Shown here: one piece after another, positions 17,936-27,212 of the stretch
Layout: the number at the start of each line of letters is the position of its first letter
Position numbering within the stretch: the stretch's first letter is position 1
IMG/VR virus record: IMGVR_UViG_3300043788_000040
Location: 1-64,000 of that record
Source: a virus
Reading direction: 5' to 3' (one strand)
Length of the DNA stretch: 64,000 bases
Program-made: the position numbers and the translations under genes
Notes under the pieces: model-generated
The model's database searches: none
Seen by the model: only the letters and a program-made list of their open reading frames with translations
Told to the model about the DNA's origin: nothing

Positions 17936-18565
17936 ATGCACATCATTGAAGAGCTTGAAGGGTTGATCGGGTGGGTCATAAAGCAGATACTTCTCGTCGT
18001 CGGGCTGCTTATCGCGGGGGCGGCGACCCCGGCTATCCTCATCGTGCTTCCCCAACTGCTTCTCATCACAAGCCCAAACAGCGATTTTCTAGGGTTGGCG
18101 ATAACTTTTATTTGGGCTGCTCCGGTGGCGGTGGCGATCTGGATGATGGCTTTGTGCCACGCACATAGCATCCGGTTGTGGGTGCGCCGAGATCAGTCAC
18201 AGGACTGGCAGAAAGACCACGGTGGTTGGATGCGGACGAACATGAAGTCCACACGCTACATGTTTCTTGGGCTGTTTGGTTCCTTCGTGTGCGAGATGTT
18301 GCTGCTCCTGAGTTTCAAATTCGTTTCCTACTCTTCGTTTAGCGGAGTGGCAAGGTACTCACTGTGGTTTGCCTTGTTTCCGTTTGCGGCGTTTGCTCCG
18401 GTTCTCTTGCTCCTGTACAAGCGCCGGAACTACAACGAACCGCTTCGTCTTAAAGCCGACGACCCACAATGGCTTGCTTACCTTGAAACGCTGCGTGTGG
18501 AAGAGGCTGCGCAAGCGGCACGCAAGTCCGACGACGACTTCTTGAAGGGTATGGGCATCGCCTAA
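17936..18565 (+). CDS. Multi-pass membrane protein
   Basis: A 209-aa protein with four likely membrane segments: about residues 16-40, 46-70, 105-130 and 140-165. It ends in a charged cytoplasmic tail rich in Glu, Arg and Lys. The reading frame is open further upstream, but the promoter at 17890-17919 would leave that region untranscribed, so I chose the ATG at 17936 with GGAGG 5 nt before it. It is the only + strand gene inside the tail block and has its own promoter. It may act early at the host membrane. The function is unknown. Confidence 0.72.
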   Translation: MHIIEELEGLIGWVIKQILLVVGLLIAGAATPAILIVLPQLLLITSPNSDFLGLAITFIWAAPVAVAIWMMALCHAHSIRLWVRRDQSQDWQKDHGGWMRTNMKSTRYMFLGLFGSFVCEMLLLLSFKFVSYSSFSGVARYSLWFALFPFAAFAPVLLLLYKRRNYNEPLRLKADDPQWLAYLETLRVEEAAQAARKSDDDFLKGMGIA

Positions 18566-19662
18566 AGGTACTTCTTGACCTTATCCAACTGGCGTGTGGT
18601 GGCGTCTACTTCAAAGTTGCTGCGTGTCTTGACCGCTGTAGGCTTCGGCTTCTGCCCTTTGGCGAGAGCCGCCTGACGCTCCCTGATTTCCTTCTCCGTG
18701 AGAACGACCGTGCTCTGCTGAAACACCCCCGCCTCAGTAATGCCCCGCTTCTTGCGGGCTTCCTCAACTTCCTTCTGCTTCGCCTCGGCTTCGGCGATCA
18801 TCTGCTTTGACCAAGCCTCCATCACCTTCTCGTGCTTGTCGCCCCCCATCATGCCTTTCAGTTCACGCTGCAAGTCCTCAAGCGAGTCGCCGGGGTGTCC
18901 CCACCCGTCGTTGATGTCCACGTTTGCTTTGGTCTGTATCCTGACCACCTGCTCCCACATATAGTTGGAGCCTGTCTCAAGTTGCCGTGCCACAGTAGTT
19001 AGCTCTTTGGCTATGGGGTCTGCGTGTTTGCCCGCCCACGGGCGCACGATGAACAGGGCGTTGGTGTTGTCCTCCAGCCGCCTTTTTGCTTGTTCACGGT
19101 ATGCGCATAGCGTCGCCCACATGCGGGCGTGATCAGGCGGAGCCATGATCGTGATCTTCTTGCCGTCCGGCATGGTGACGACTTTGTGGTCAAAGGATGT
19201 AAGCTGCTCGCCCTTACCGTACCACAAGACCTCAGACGACTGCGTTGTAACGAAGGCGTTCAGGTACGGGTACAACGACAGGTCATGCTCGCTCATCTGC
19301 TTGACGACATCCACGAGGCTTCTGATCTCGTCCGACTGCATCGCTTCAATCTCTTCACGTGAGAACGAAGTGGCATTCTGCAAGGTCAATGCGATGTAGT
19401 CGTTAGGTTCACGCACCCAGCGTTTGAGCATCTGCTTTTCTTGGAAGTGGATTCCACGCACCCAGCCGACTTGCTTGCCGTCTGCAATCAGGGGTCTGAT
19501 CCGGGCACCAAGGTCAATAAGCTCTTCGCAGTTCTCGGTGATGATGTGCTTTACCTCTTCAACGTCTTTGATCGGGGCAGGCTTAAGCTCACCGTCTTGG
19601 ATACGGCGCATCAAGTCCATTCCGATAGAGGCGTCCCGACCGCGGGTGAACTTAGTTGGCAT
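18562..19662 (-). CDS. Unidentified protein of the tail operon
   Basis: A 366-aa, mostly helical, highly charged protein (KQKEVEEARKKRG and similar runs in the last 100 residues). The start at 19662 was chosen because it overlaps the upstream gene's stop by 11 nt and has an AGGAAAAAG site; a longer frame would run 80 nt into that gene. Its 3' end overlaps the convergent + strand membrane gene by 4 nt. Position suggests a tail or head-tail assembly protein, but no family was recognised. Confidence 0.6.
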   Translation of the reverse strand: MPTKFTRGRDASIGMDLMRRIQDGELKPAPIKDVEEVKHIITENCEELIDLGARIRPLIADGKQVGWVRGIHFQEKQMLKRWVREPNDYIALTLQNATSFSREEIEAMQSDEIRSLVDVVKQMSEHDLSLYPYLNAFVTTQSSEVLWYGKGEQLTSFDHKVVTMPDGKKITIMAPPDHARMWATLCAYREQAKRRLEDNTNALFIVRPWAGKHADPIAKELTTVARQLETGSNYMWEQVVRIQTKANVDINDGWGHPGDSLEDLQRELKGMMGGDKHEKVMEAWSKQMIAEAEAKQKEVEEARKKRGITEAGVFQQSTVVLTEKEIRERQAALAKGQKPKPTAVKTRSNFEVDATTRQLDKVKKYL

Positions 19663-20206
19663 TCTTTTTCCTGCCTCCGGGGGGAGGGGTGGCTCCGAAC
19701 TTGTCTTCGTCAGGCGTTGCTCTCGTTGCACCACGCAGCTTGGAGTTTTTTGCCATCTGACGTTCCAGTTCTAGTTGCTCGGTAAGTTCCTGTTTTCCAA
19801 ACTTGCTTTCCAACTCCTGCTCCACTCTGTCCATGATCTTGTCCCGCTGCTCCTCAACCTCCGCTATCCGTGCCACGAACTTACCCGGCTCCGACGCTTT
19901 GTACAAGCCCATGGTTGAGAAACGTCTAGGCATAGGGAAACTGCCCTTGTACAGGATGAAGCAGCGCTGGATGACTGCGTCTGGTAGTGGGCGCAACACC
20001 TTCAAGGCGTCTTGCGGGGACCCCACCTTCAACCCAGAAACCTCCACGAGCGCATGGGATAGAATGGTACGGAGGCGGTTTCCGCCCTTCTCAAAGCGGA
20101 TAGCACCCTCGTCTCGCCACGACATTTGGCGAAAACGGAAGGTGTATTGGAGTATTTTGACTTCAACGATTTCCATGGTCACTGACGGTTCGTGTAGCCC
20201 ATTCAA
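19652..20206 (-). CDS. Unidentified protein, first gene of the - strand structural operon
   Basis: A 184-aa protein. The first half is beta-rich (MEIVEVKILQYTFRFR at residues 11-26), then comes a helical charged region and a Gly/Pro/Lys-rich tail. Two ATGs are possible (20206 and 20176); neither has a clear Shine-Dalgarno site, so the start is uncertain. It is the most upstream gene of the - strand block, facing the primase gene across the palindrome at 20212-20232. No family was recognised. Confidence 0.58.
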   Translation of the reverse strand: MNGLHEPSVTMEIVEVKILQYTFRFRQMSWRDEGAIRFEKGGNRLRTILSHALVEVSGLKVGSPQDALKVLRPLPDAVIQRCFILYKGSFPMPRRFSTMGLYKASEPGKFVARIAEVEEQRDKIMDRVEQELESKFGKQELTEQLELERQMAKNSKLRGATRATPDEDKFGATPPPGGRKKNAN

Positions 20207-20211
20207 GAGAA

Positions 20212-20232
20212 AATACCGTCATGGGCGGTATT
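20212..20232. promoter_or_regulatory. Palindrome between divergent operons, candidate operator
   Basis: AATACCG (20212-20218) and CGGTATT (20226-20232) form a perfect 7-bp inverted repeat with a 7-bp centre, in the 119-nt gap between the - strand structural operon and the + strand replication operon. The half-site contains GTATT, as does the palindrome at 34041-34059. It could be an operator controlling both directions. No protein binder can be assigned. Confidence 0.4.
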
Positions 20233-20325
20233 ATCTGTATGTCGCACCGTCTCCGGGTTGCTCCGAGTGACGTTTGAGGATGGGAGCCGGACCTCTAGCC
20301 GTGCTCCCTTCCGATCTAGGGGAAA

Positions 20326-23238
20326 ATGTCTACTTCTGACAACACGCAAGCCAACGAAATTCGCAGCTATCTCTCCAAACTTTTCAAGCCCGGAGAACTG
20401 ATTGAGTACCGTGCCCTGCTTTGGGGCAGCGGTGGTCGTGGTCTTTACTTCACAGACTTAGATCGCTTGGCTGAAGTCGTCGCCAAAATTGACCAAGACC
20501 CTCGTGTTCAATCCAGCTACGTAGTCATCAACCCGTTGAAGGGACGCCTGATACGTGAGCGTGGGTTGATAGTGAACCCGACTGATGAACAGGTGGAACA
20601 GGGTATCTCAGGTCCGGGTGGACAAACAGCCAGCAACGGCGACGTTGATCGCCTCACCAAGATTTTCATTGACTGTGACACTGAGCGTGCTCCGCATCTC
20701 AGAGAGTCTGACCCGAAAGAATACGACCGCCTCCAGAAGGAACCCTCATCCGATGAGGAGAAGGCCAAGACGAAACTGGTTGCGAAGGCTGTGCGGAAGT
20801 ACCTCACAGAACAGGGATGGCCTCAGCCATACGTCTGCGATTCAGGAAACGGCTACCACCTACTGTATCTCATCAATCTCGTAAACAACGCGACCAACTT
20901 CGGTCACCACGCCGACTGCTTGAAGGCGTTGAAAACAAAGTTTGACTGCGATGGCACGAAGATTGACTCAACGGTGTACAACCCTGCCCGTTTGACCCGT
21001 GCCTATGGTTCAACCACACGCAAAGGCTCGGACTCGCCGGAACGCCCGTACCGGAGAAACTACATCTACGAGTCAAATGAGCCTGTGTTGGAAGTTCCGT
21101 TTGATCTAATCCTGCGACTCGCCACAGATTCCCCTGGCTACAACAAACACAGCAATAACGGCGAGATGCCGGAGCTTGATCCCAGCTTTGATAAAGACGC
21201 TTACTTCAAACACTGGGAAGAGCAGGGCGCTTACACCATTGTGGGCGAGAAAGAGTGGCAGGGTAACCCGATCTGGGCCACCGACATTTGCCTCTTCCAA
21301 GGACACCACCACTCCGGCGACGGGTTCAAATCCGGTTTCGTCTTCGGCGACACGCTGGGCTACAAGTGCTTTTCGGACGATTGCGAAGGGTTGACGATCA
21401 AGGATGTCAACCGCATCCTGAAAGAGAAGAAGGACGACCAAGGAAACCCGCTGTACAGACCCTACCCCGGCGTGGTCTACAAGACTGACACGCTTGAGGA
21501 GTTGAGGGAAGTCTTTGAGTGGGAAGACTTGGACGAGCTTGACGCGGAACAAGAAGCCGAAGATGCGGTGCATTCCATTGACGCACCAGAACCTACCGTG
21601 GAACCTGCTGATGAATCAGGAACAAAGAAGCTCGCAATTAGCAGGATCAAAGATTTAGTGGAGTGGATGATAGGTGCCATACTGCGTGATCCAGTGGAGA
21701 CGCTCCCCCAGTTCAGGTTGCGCAAGTCACACATAGAGGCTTCAGCCAAGGAGTACATTGAGATAGAAAAGGCTCGGGTGTGGATGATAGACAGCCCGAT
21801 GCGGGAGACTCTGACGTGTATTCTCGGGTATTTTGAAGACCTCAGTACACTACCAAATAGGGCTGAACTTTTGAACTGGATGGACGAATCCTCCCACGCC
21901 GTGGCGAAGAAGGCTCGCAAGAAGGATCACTTCAGCGAAATTAAGGCTTACGTCGCTGACCTTAAGGACGATCCTACCAAAGAATTCGCCCCCACATCAG
22001 CGGAGCTTGACCGTGCCATTTCTCTTTCCGCAACGAAGCTGACTACCAAGAAAAACTACGACAAGTACCTGAAACCGGGTAGCGAAGAGGATGAACAGGC
22101 ATTTGTCATCGCCCAGCGCAGGCACTCGCAGAGGAAGCTTTACAGCCAAGGCGACATCGTCGGCAAGCCCCTCCAGATGATGACAGAGGCTATCTCGGAA
22201 GAGTTTCGCAAAGATGTGGACGGAGTGAATGACGCAGGCAAGTTTCTGTTCGGGTTCCCGCCCATTGATGAGCACTCACATATCGGACTCCACGGTGAAC
22301 GAACGGTCTTCATCTACGGGCCTGCAAACGTCGGCAAAACAACCCTGCTCATGACTTGGGCTGTGAACGCCGCCATGATGGGTAAGAACATCCTCGTCCT
22401 CATCGGCGAGCACCAAGCTATCCCGATGATGAAGACGCTCACCCTCATGTTGGGTTCCTTCGTCAAGGACGACCCTGAGATCGGCGTACTGCCAGATCGT
22501 GACGCATGGGAAGGCATCAACCGCACGGCGACGATAGAAGATTGGGCACGAATTGATAAGCTGCTCCAAAAGCTCCGTGAACGGTTAATCCTGCCGGGTT
22601 GGATGGGTGTGGAAAACATCAGTGCCATCGCTGGGGACGCAGAGGACAGGCTCGGAGTCTGCGTAGACTACATTCACAGCTTCCACATGAAGTACCCACT
22701 AGATGCGATCTTCATTGATCCCCTTGACCAAGTCATGCCGCTGAGCGCTATGGGGCGTGACGACGCGTGGCAGGAGGGTGTCCAAGTGTTACAGCGCATC
22801 CAATCCCTCAGCCGCAGCTTTGAAGGGCGTGAGGGTAAGGGTCTGATGTTCATCACGTCAGTGCAGTTCAACTCCAAGATGCAGAAGGAGATTGAAAAGA
22901 ACCAAGCGAAGACCGCCATCGGGGACAACATGGACGACGTCATTCTGGGTCTGATGCAGCAGATGAGCCAAGTGCAGTTCTACACCACAATTCCGCAGCA
23001 TGCGGATTGTATGATCGGCATTGTCACCCGCCTCAAGGGAGGCAATGAGGGCTACCTCGTTCACGGTCGCTTCCGCTTCGGTTCCACATTCAAGAGCATG
23101 CCGTTCGTCATGGACCCGGTTGCACACATCATTACACCCAAAGGCCCAGCGACTTACGTCGCACCGAACTCCAGAGCCGCTGCTGCACCTGACGGCAGCG
23201 TGGTGGAACAATCCATGGAGCCTTACGACGTCCTATGA
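20326..23238 (+). CDS. Primase-helicase (AEP-like primase fused to RecA-fold helicase)
   Basis: A 970-aa two-domain replication protein. Residues about 50-240 look like an archaeo-eukaryotic-type primase: an acidic IFIDCDTE strand near residue 116, DSGNGYHLLY near 171, then PARLTRAYGS. Residues about 320-352 hold a CHC-like zinc element (CLFQGHHHSGDG, then KCFSDDCEG). The C-terminal domain has Walker A GPANVGKTT (about 665-673) and a Walker B-like IFIDPLDQ (about 794-801), as in DnaB/KaiC-type helicases. It would prime and unwind at the fork. The start ATG has an AGGGG site. The next gene is coupled by an ATGA overlap. Confidence 0.82.
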   Translation: MSTSDNTQANEIRSYLSKLFKPGELIEYRALLWGSGGRGLYFTDLDRLAEVVAKIDQDPRVQSSYVVINPLKGRLIRERGLIVNPTDEQVEQGISGPGGQTASNGDVDRLTKIFIDCDTERAPHLRESDPKEYDRLQKEPSSDEEKAKTKLVAKAVRKYLTEQGWPQPYVCDSGNGYHLLYLINLVNNATNFGHHADCLKALKTKFDCDGTKIDSTVYNPARLTRAYGSTTRKGSDSPERPYRRNYIYESNEPVLEVPFDLILRLATDSPGYNKHSNNGEMPELDPSFDKDAYFKHWEEQGAYTIVGEKEWQGNPIWATDICLFQGHHHSGDGFKSGFVFGDTLGYKCFSDDCEGLTIKDVNRILKEKKDDQGNPLYRPYPGVVYKTDTLEELREVFEWEDLDELDAEQEAEDAVHSIDAPEPTVEPADESGTKKLAISRIKDLVEWMIGAILRDPVETLPQFRLRKSHIEASAKEYIEIEKARVWMIDSPMRETLTCILGYFEDLSTLPNRAELLNWMDESSHAVAKKARKKDHFSEIKAYVADLKDDPTKEFAPTSAELDRAISLSATKLTTKKNYDKYLKPGSEEDEQAFVIAQRRHSQRKLYSQGDIVGKPLQMMTEAISEEFRKDVDGVNDAGKFLFGFPPIDEHSHIGLHGERTVFIYGPANVGKTTLLMTWAVNAAMMGKNILVLIGEHQAIPMMKTLTLMLGSFVKDDPEIGVLPDRDAWEGINRTATIEDWARIDKLLQKLRERLILPGWMGVENISAIAGDAEDRLGVCVDYIHSFHMKYPLDAIFIDPLDQVMPLSAMGRDDAWQEGVQVLQRIQSLSRSFEGREGKGLMFITSVQFNSKMQKEIEKNQAKTAIGDNMDDVILGLMQQMSQVQFYTTIPQHADCMIGIVTRLKGGNEGYLVHGRFRFGSTFKSMPFVMDPVAHIITPKGPATYVAPNSRAAAAPDGSVVEQSMEPYDVL

Positions 23239-23867
23239 ACAAGCCACGTGACAACCAAGCGTTTCTCAGGATGCGTAAGGGCATCTTTGAGCATGTGCGG
23301 AAGGGCTGGATGGATAGTTCCATGTTCCTTGCCTACTCCGTGCTATTGGAGACGTGTGACTGGGCTACAGGGGTGTGGCACGGTTCTGGGGCGAAGCTTC
23401 GTGATCTCACTGGTTCTCAGTGGTCTGAGCGCACCGCCGAGAGAGTGCTTGAGCAACTTGCCGAAGGAAAGTACATAGAGTCCAAGTACCAGCGTGGCAA
23501 GCGGGGCAACTACGACATCCTCATCAACAATTACATCCCAACGTCCGGCGAGGCTAAGGGCAAGAAGCTCCGCCCGGTCACAGCAGGATTTCCCCTAAGT
23601 GACGACAATAGTGGCGACACAGTTGACGTCAGTGCAACAGGTAGTGCCGCCAAAACTGTCGCCATGGCTGTCGGCACTTCAGGTAAAGTGACGACAAAAC
23701 TACCGACAGAACTGCCGACAAAAGTGCCGACACAGGTGGCGAGTATTCAAGAAGTATTACAAGAACCGCTCCCTTCGGTCGCGCAAGAGGTTTCAAGAGA
23801 GAATGAATGTATGAATGAATGGCAGACGCCTCGGCGTGGAGTATTTGAGAAGGAGGAAGCAGAGTGA
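23235..23867 (+). CDS. Winged-helix replication initiator-like protein
   Basis: A 210-aa protein. Residues about 1-100 look like the N-terminal winged-helix domain of phage replisome organisers: FLRMRKGIFEHV, a WMDSSMFLAYSVLL helix, then LRDLTGSQWSERTAERVLEQL as a recognition region and a YIESKYQRGKRG wing. The middle (residues about 120-175) is Thr/Val/Ala-rich and includes a four-residue repeat (TKLP, TELP, TKVP, TQVA) encoded by 12-nt DNA repeats. The order initiator, small gene, DnaC-like loader mirrors other phage initiation operons. It may bind its own internal repeats, as lambda O does. Confidence 0.65.
   Translation: MNKPRDNQAFLRMRKGIFEHVRKGWMDSSMFLAYSVLLETCDWATGVWHGSGAKLRDLTGSQWSERTAERVLEQLAEGKYIESKYQRGKRGNYDILINNYIPTSGEAKGKKLRPVTAGFPLSDDNSGDTVDVSATGSAAKTVAMAVGTSGKVTTKLPTELPTKVPTQVASIQEVLQEPLPSVAQEVSRENECMNEWQTPRRGVFEKEEAE
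23600..23748 (+). repeat. 12-bp iteron-like repeats inside the initiator gene, candidate origin
   Basis: Four tandem 12-mers at 23689-23736 (TGACGACAAAAC, TACCGACAGAAC, TGCCGACAAAAG, TGCCGACACAGG) are followed by a partial copy. Two more lie at 23600-23623 and weaker copies at 23624-23680, all variants of TGNCGNCANNAN. The period equals four codons, so protein-level repetition is an alternative cause. In lambda the origin iterons lie inside the O initiator gene, which makes this a reasonable origin candidate. Confidence 0.45.
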
Positions 23868-24271
23868 TTGGTATGGAAGAGAAGACGCTCAAATCGGATG
23901 AAGAACGCGTAGCAGCTTACCTCTGGACGCTTCTGGGGCAGCCAGCAGAATTTGATGACGCAGAAACGAGGGCTTACTGGATGCGCCAACTGCGTGAGTG
24001 TATGGGGGAGACACAGTATGATCGTGTCCAGTTCAAGCGGTTCCTTGCGTGGGTGCTGGATATGAACCCCAGAAGCGCGGAGTACATGCGCAAAGCAAAC
24101 GACCCAGTCGCCACCCTCAAGAAGAACCTGCCAACGCTGATGAAGTTTTACGGTGCGTACCTCAAGGGGCAGGAAGCGATGGAACGATCTAAGAATTCAT
24201 TCAAGGCTAAGCCGGGTCCGAAGTACAGACAGGACTCAGGTAACAGAGAGATTCTAAAAGGCGACGTATGA
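23864..24271 (+). CDS. Small helical protein of the initiation operon
   Basis: A 135-aa protein read from GTG 23864, which overlaps the previous TGA and lies 7 nt after AGGAGG; an ATG at 23873 would be too far from that site. It is helical and charged, with RAYWMRQLRECMGETQ and a lysine-rich tail. It sits between initiator and helicase loader, where replisome-mediator or primase-cofactor proteins are often found. No family was recognised. Confidence 0.6.
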   Translation: MIGMEEKTLKSDEERVAAYLWTLLGQPAEFDDAETRAYWMRQLRECMGETQYDRVQFKRFLAWVLDMNPRSAEYMRKANDPVATLKKNLPTLMKFYGAYLKGQEAMERSKNSFKAKPGPKYRQDSGNREILKGDV

Positions 24272-25140
24272 TCTGGAACGAAGAACAGCTACGCGAAGAA
24301 CTCGGGGTGGACGGCTACGCATGGTTTGTAGCCAAGGCGATGCCCCGCCTTGCAGCCTGCCCTTACTGTCAGGGAAGCTGCAAAGTCACGATGCCAAACG
24401 ACATACTGAATGAGACGTGGGCGAAGGAAGGCAAGACTACCAACTTCACGAAGGTTGAAGCGTGCCGCTCGTGCCACGAATACATCGGACGCCTCACGAC
24501 GTTTGTCAGGATTTGGATTCGCACGGTTCCCCCAGCATACCGGGCGTTTACGCTCCGCACACTTGCACCTAAGGATGGGCTGTCTGTCCCTGTTGATCGT
24601 CAGCGGAAAGTCATGGATTTCCTCCGTGCTAACCCGGATCAAGGCTACGCTTTCTTCGGGCCACCGCAGGCGGGCAAAACTGTGATGACTACGGCGCTCT
24701 ATACAGAAGCACTCTGGAATGAAACTGTTCGTGCGCCGCAGTACGACTACAAGGCACAGAAGTTTTTTCCTCTCTGGCGCATCTCCACGAAAAAGCTGCT
24801 GGATGAACACACCGACTGGACTATGCACCGCAACGACAAGGAGTCTGAGTCTGGTCCCATCGTTCTCGGCGTGCCGTATCCGACAGTCACAGTGGAGAAG
24901 ATAGCCTACGTGCGTCAATACGGTCGCACACCTCGCCTCTTCCTTGAAGAACTTGACAAGGTGAAGGAAACAGAGGCACGTCGCTACAACTTGTTTGAAA
25001 TCCTCAACGCGATGCACGACTACCAAGGAGTGCTCGTGGTCAACTCCAACTACACCCTAGAAGAATTTGCGACCCAGTTCGGTGACGACTTTGCGTGGCG
25101 CATCAAGGAAGCCTGCAAGATCGTGAACCTGTTTGAATGA
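24268..25140 (+). CDS. DnaC-like helicase loader ATPase with zinc ribbon
   Basis: A 290-aa protein. CPYC (about residues 31-34) and CRSC (about 66-69) form a probable zinc ribbon. The C-terminal AAA+ domain carries Walker A GPPQAGKT (about 131-138) and Walker B LFLEELDK (about 224-231), then SNYTLEEF at the sensor position. This layout matches DnaC/IstB-type loaders that place the helicase at the origin. The ATG overlaps the stop of the upstream gene (ATGA). Confidence 0.8.
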   Translation: MIWNEEQLREELGVDGYAWFVAKAMPRLAACPYCQGSCKVTMPNDILNETWAKEGKTTNFTKVEACRSCHEYIGRLTTFVRIWIRTVPPAYRAFTLRTLAPKDGLSVPVDRQRKVMDFLRANPDQGYAFFGPPQAGKTVMTTALYTEALWNETVRAPQYDYKAQKFFPLWRISTKKLLDEHTDWTMHRNDKESESGPIVLGVPYPTVTVEKIAYVRQYGRTPRLFLEELDKVKETEARRYNLFEILNAMHDYQGVLVVNSNYTLEEFATQFGDDFAWRIKEACKIVNLFE

Positions 25141-25291
25141 TTTCCCATATACACTGAGAAAAACTTTTTCCTCACTTTTCTCACCGAAAATTTCCACAGA
25201 TCGCTAGTGAAAAATTTCGCCGTTCCCTGTTTCTTAGTTGTCGCCAAAAATAGTATTACACACAGTTCCCACAAAGAGAGAGTCAGAGTTC
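25141..25291 (+). other. AT-rich intergenic spacer before the ribonucleotide reductase
   Basis: A 151-nt AT-rich gap, unusual in this compact genome. GAGAAAA (25156-25162) can pair with TTTTCTC (25176-25182). A DnaA-box-like ATTTCCACA lies at 25190-25198 with two mismatches to TTATCCACA. GTATTAC at 25253-25259 resembles the -10 element seen elsewhere and would give a leader of about 25 nt. Confidence 0.45.
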
Positions 25292-27211
25292 ATGGTAAGC
25301 AAAGCCAGTGATATATCCCCGTACCAACAATTCATCCATAAAAGCAGGTACGCACGCTGGGACTATGAGCGTCAGCGTAGAGAAAATTGGGACGAGACCG
25401 TCCATCGCTACGTAGGCTTTTTCTCTGAGCGCATCCCGAAGGCTGATCGCGAACAAATCTCCAATGAAATTGAGAAAGCGATCCTCAGCATGGATGTCAT
25501 GCCGTCTATGCGTGCGATGATGACGGCTGGTCCCGCGCTTGAGAAAGACAACGCAGCGGGCTACAACTGCTCGTACATTGCCGTTGACGACCCACGAGCG
25601 TTTGACGAGGCGATGTACCTCTCAATGTGCGGCACGGGCGTCGGCTTTTCTGTTGAGCGCCAGTACGTCAATGCGATGCCGACAATCGCCGAGAAATTTT
25701 TTCCGGTAGACACCTGCATCAAGGTGAAAGACTCTAAAGTGGGCTGGGCAAGCGGGTTACGCCAGCTTATCCAACTCCTCTACAGTGGTGACATCCCCAA
25801 ATGGGACTTCAGTGCTATTCGCCCCGCAGGTGCGTTACTGAAAACAATGGGCGGGCGTGCCTCCGGACCGGAACCGCTTGAACGTCTTTTCCGTTTTGCC
25901 ATAGAGCTTTTCAAGAAAGCTGCTGGTCGCAAGCTCAACTCCATTGAGTGTCACGACTTGATGTGCATGATCGGCGATGTAGTGGTGGTCGGCGGTGTTC
26001 GTCGCTCTGCCATGCTTTCCCTCTCCAACCTGTCCGACGACCGCATGAGGAACGCTAAGAACGGTCAGTGGTGGGACGAGAAGGCACCAGGCGGCGCTCC
26101 ATGGCGCAGGCTGGCGAACAACTCCGTCGCCTACACCGAGAAGCCTGACCCGGAAATCTTCATCAAGGAATTCCTGACGCTGATTGAATCCAAGTCCGGC
26201 GAGCGTGGCATCTTCAACCGTGTCGCGGCCGTTAACTCTGCAAAGAAGACCGGACGCCGCAAATGGGAAGGCATCGAGTTCGGCACCAACCCCTGTGGCG
26301 AGATCAACCTGCGTCCGAAAGGCTTCTGCAACCTCTCAGAGGTCGTCATCCGCCCGCATGACACCAAGGCTACAATCAAGCGCAAGATTCGCATAGCGAC
26401 CATCGTAGGCTGCCTGCAAGCCACACTGACAGACTTCCGCTACCTCCGCAAGGAATGGCAGAAGAACGCCGAGGAAGAGTGCTTGCTGGGCGTGTCCCTC
26501 ACGGGGATCATGGACAACCCGCTGACGTACACGAACGGGTCAGAACTCGCTGCTATGCTTGACGAGTTCCGTGAGTACACAATCGCCGTCGCCAAGGAAT
26601 GGTCGGACAAGCTGGGCATCAACATGCCAGCGGCGATCACCTGCGTCAAGCCGTCCGGCACCGTGTCCCAACTCGTGAACTGCTCGCCAGGCATCCACAC
26701 GCGATTCGCGCACTGGATCATGCGTGGCACGCAGGAAGACCGCAAGTCCCCGGTCAACACTTTCCTGAGGTCGCTTGGGTGGCCTTCAGAACCAGAGATC
26801 AACAAGCCGAATGACTCCGACGTGTTTTACTTTGCGCTTGAGTCGCCCACGGCTAGCCAGACACGCAACGACCTGACCGCGCTGGAACAGCTTGAGATTT
26901 ACAAGACCTACAAACTGCATTGGACAGAACACAACCCCTCCTGCACGATCTACGTGAAGGAGTCGGAGTGGACGTGCGTTCTTGACTGGTGCTTCAGGAA
27001 TTTTGACCTCATCGGCGGTGTCAGCTTCTTGCCTTTTGACAATGGCATTTACCGCCAAGCCCCGTACACAGAAATCTCCGAAAAGGAGTATTTATCCTTG
27101 AAGGGGAAGCAGCCCGTAATAGACTGGTCACGCCTTCCAGATTTTGAGAAGGAAGACATGACCACCGGAGCCAAGGAACTTGCGTGCTCTGCCGGGTCCT
27201 GCGAACTGTAA
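25292..27211 (+). CDS. nrdJ: Adenosylcobalamin-dependent (class II) ribonucleotide reductase
   Basis: A 639-aa enzyme that would make deoxynucleotides from ribonucleotides using a B12 radical. It has the family's active-site features: NCSYIAVD near residue 90, the thiyl-radical site NPCGEI (about 331-336), CNLSEV about 12 residues later, VKPSGTVS near 452, and a C-terminal CSAGSC redox pair. It is shorter than typical monomeric RTPR enzymes. The ATG at 25292 is preferred over an upstream non-ATG start because conserved sequence begins after it and a GAGAGAG site precedes it. There is no NrdB-like partner nearby, as expected for class II. B12 must come from the host. Confidence 0.9.
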   Translation: MVSKASDISPYQQFIHKSRYARWDYERQRRENWDETVHRYVGFFSERIPKADREQISNEIEKAILSMDVMPSMRAMMTAGPALEKDNAAGYNCSYIAVDDPRAFDEAMYLSMCGTGVGFSVERQYVNAMPTIAEKFFPVDTCIKVKDSKVGWASGLRQLIQLLYSGDIPKWDFSAIRPAGALLKTMGGRASGPEPLERLFRFAIELFKKAAGRKLNSIECHDLMCMIGDVVVVGGVRRSAMLSLSNLSDDRMRNAKNGQWWDEKAPGGAPWRRLANNSVAYTEKPDPEIFIKEFLTLIESKSGERGIFNRVAAVNSAKKTGRRKWEGIEFGTNPCGEINLRPKGFCNLSEVVIRPHDTKATIKRKIRIATIVGCLQATLTDFRYLRKEWQKNAEEECLLGVSLTGIMDNPLTYTNGSELAAMLDEFREYTIAVAKEWSDKLGINMPAAITCVKPSGTVSQLVNCSPGIHTRFAHWIMRGTQEDRKSPVNTFLRSLGWPSEPEINKPNDSDVFYFALESPTASQTRNDLTALEQLEIYKTYKLHWTEHNPSCTIYVKESEWTCVLDWCFRNFDLIGGVSFLPFDNGIYRQAPYTEISEKEYLSLKGKQPVIDWSRLPDFEKEDMTTGAKELACSAGSCEL

Positions 27212-27212
27212 A

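Noticed and set aside
23689-23748. CRISPR-like repeat
   Set aside because: The 12-bp units are directly adjacent with no spacers and lie in a coding frame.
24289-25026. A 245-codon - strand frame opposite the DnaC-like gene
   Set aside because: The + strand frame has Walker A, Walker B and zinc motifs; the antisense product is featureless.
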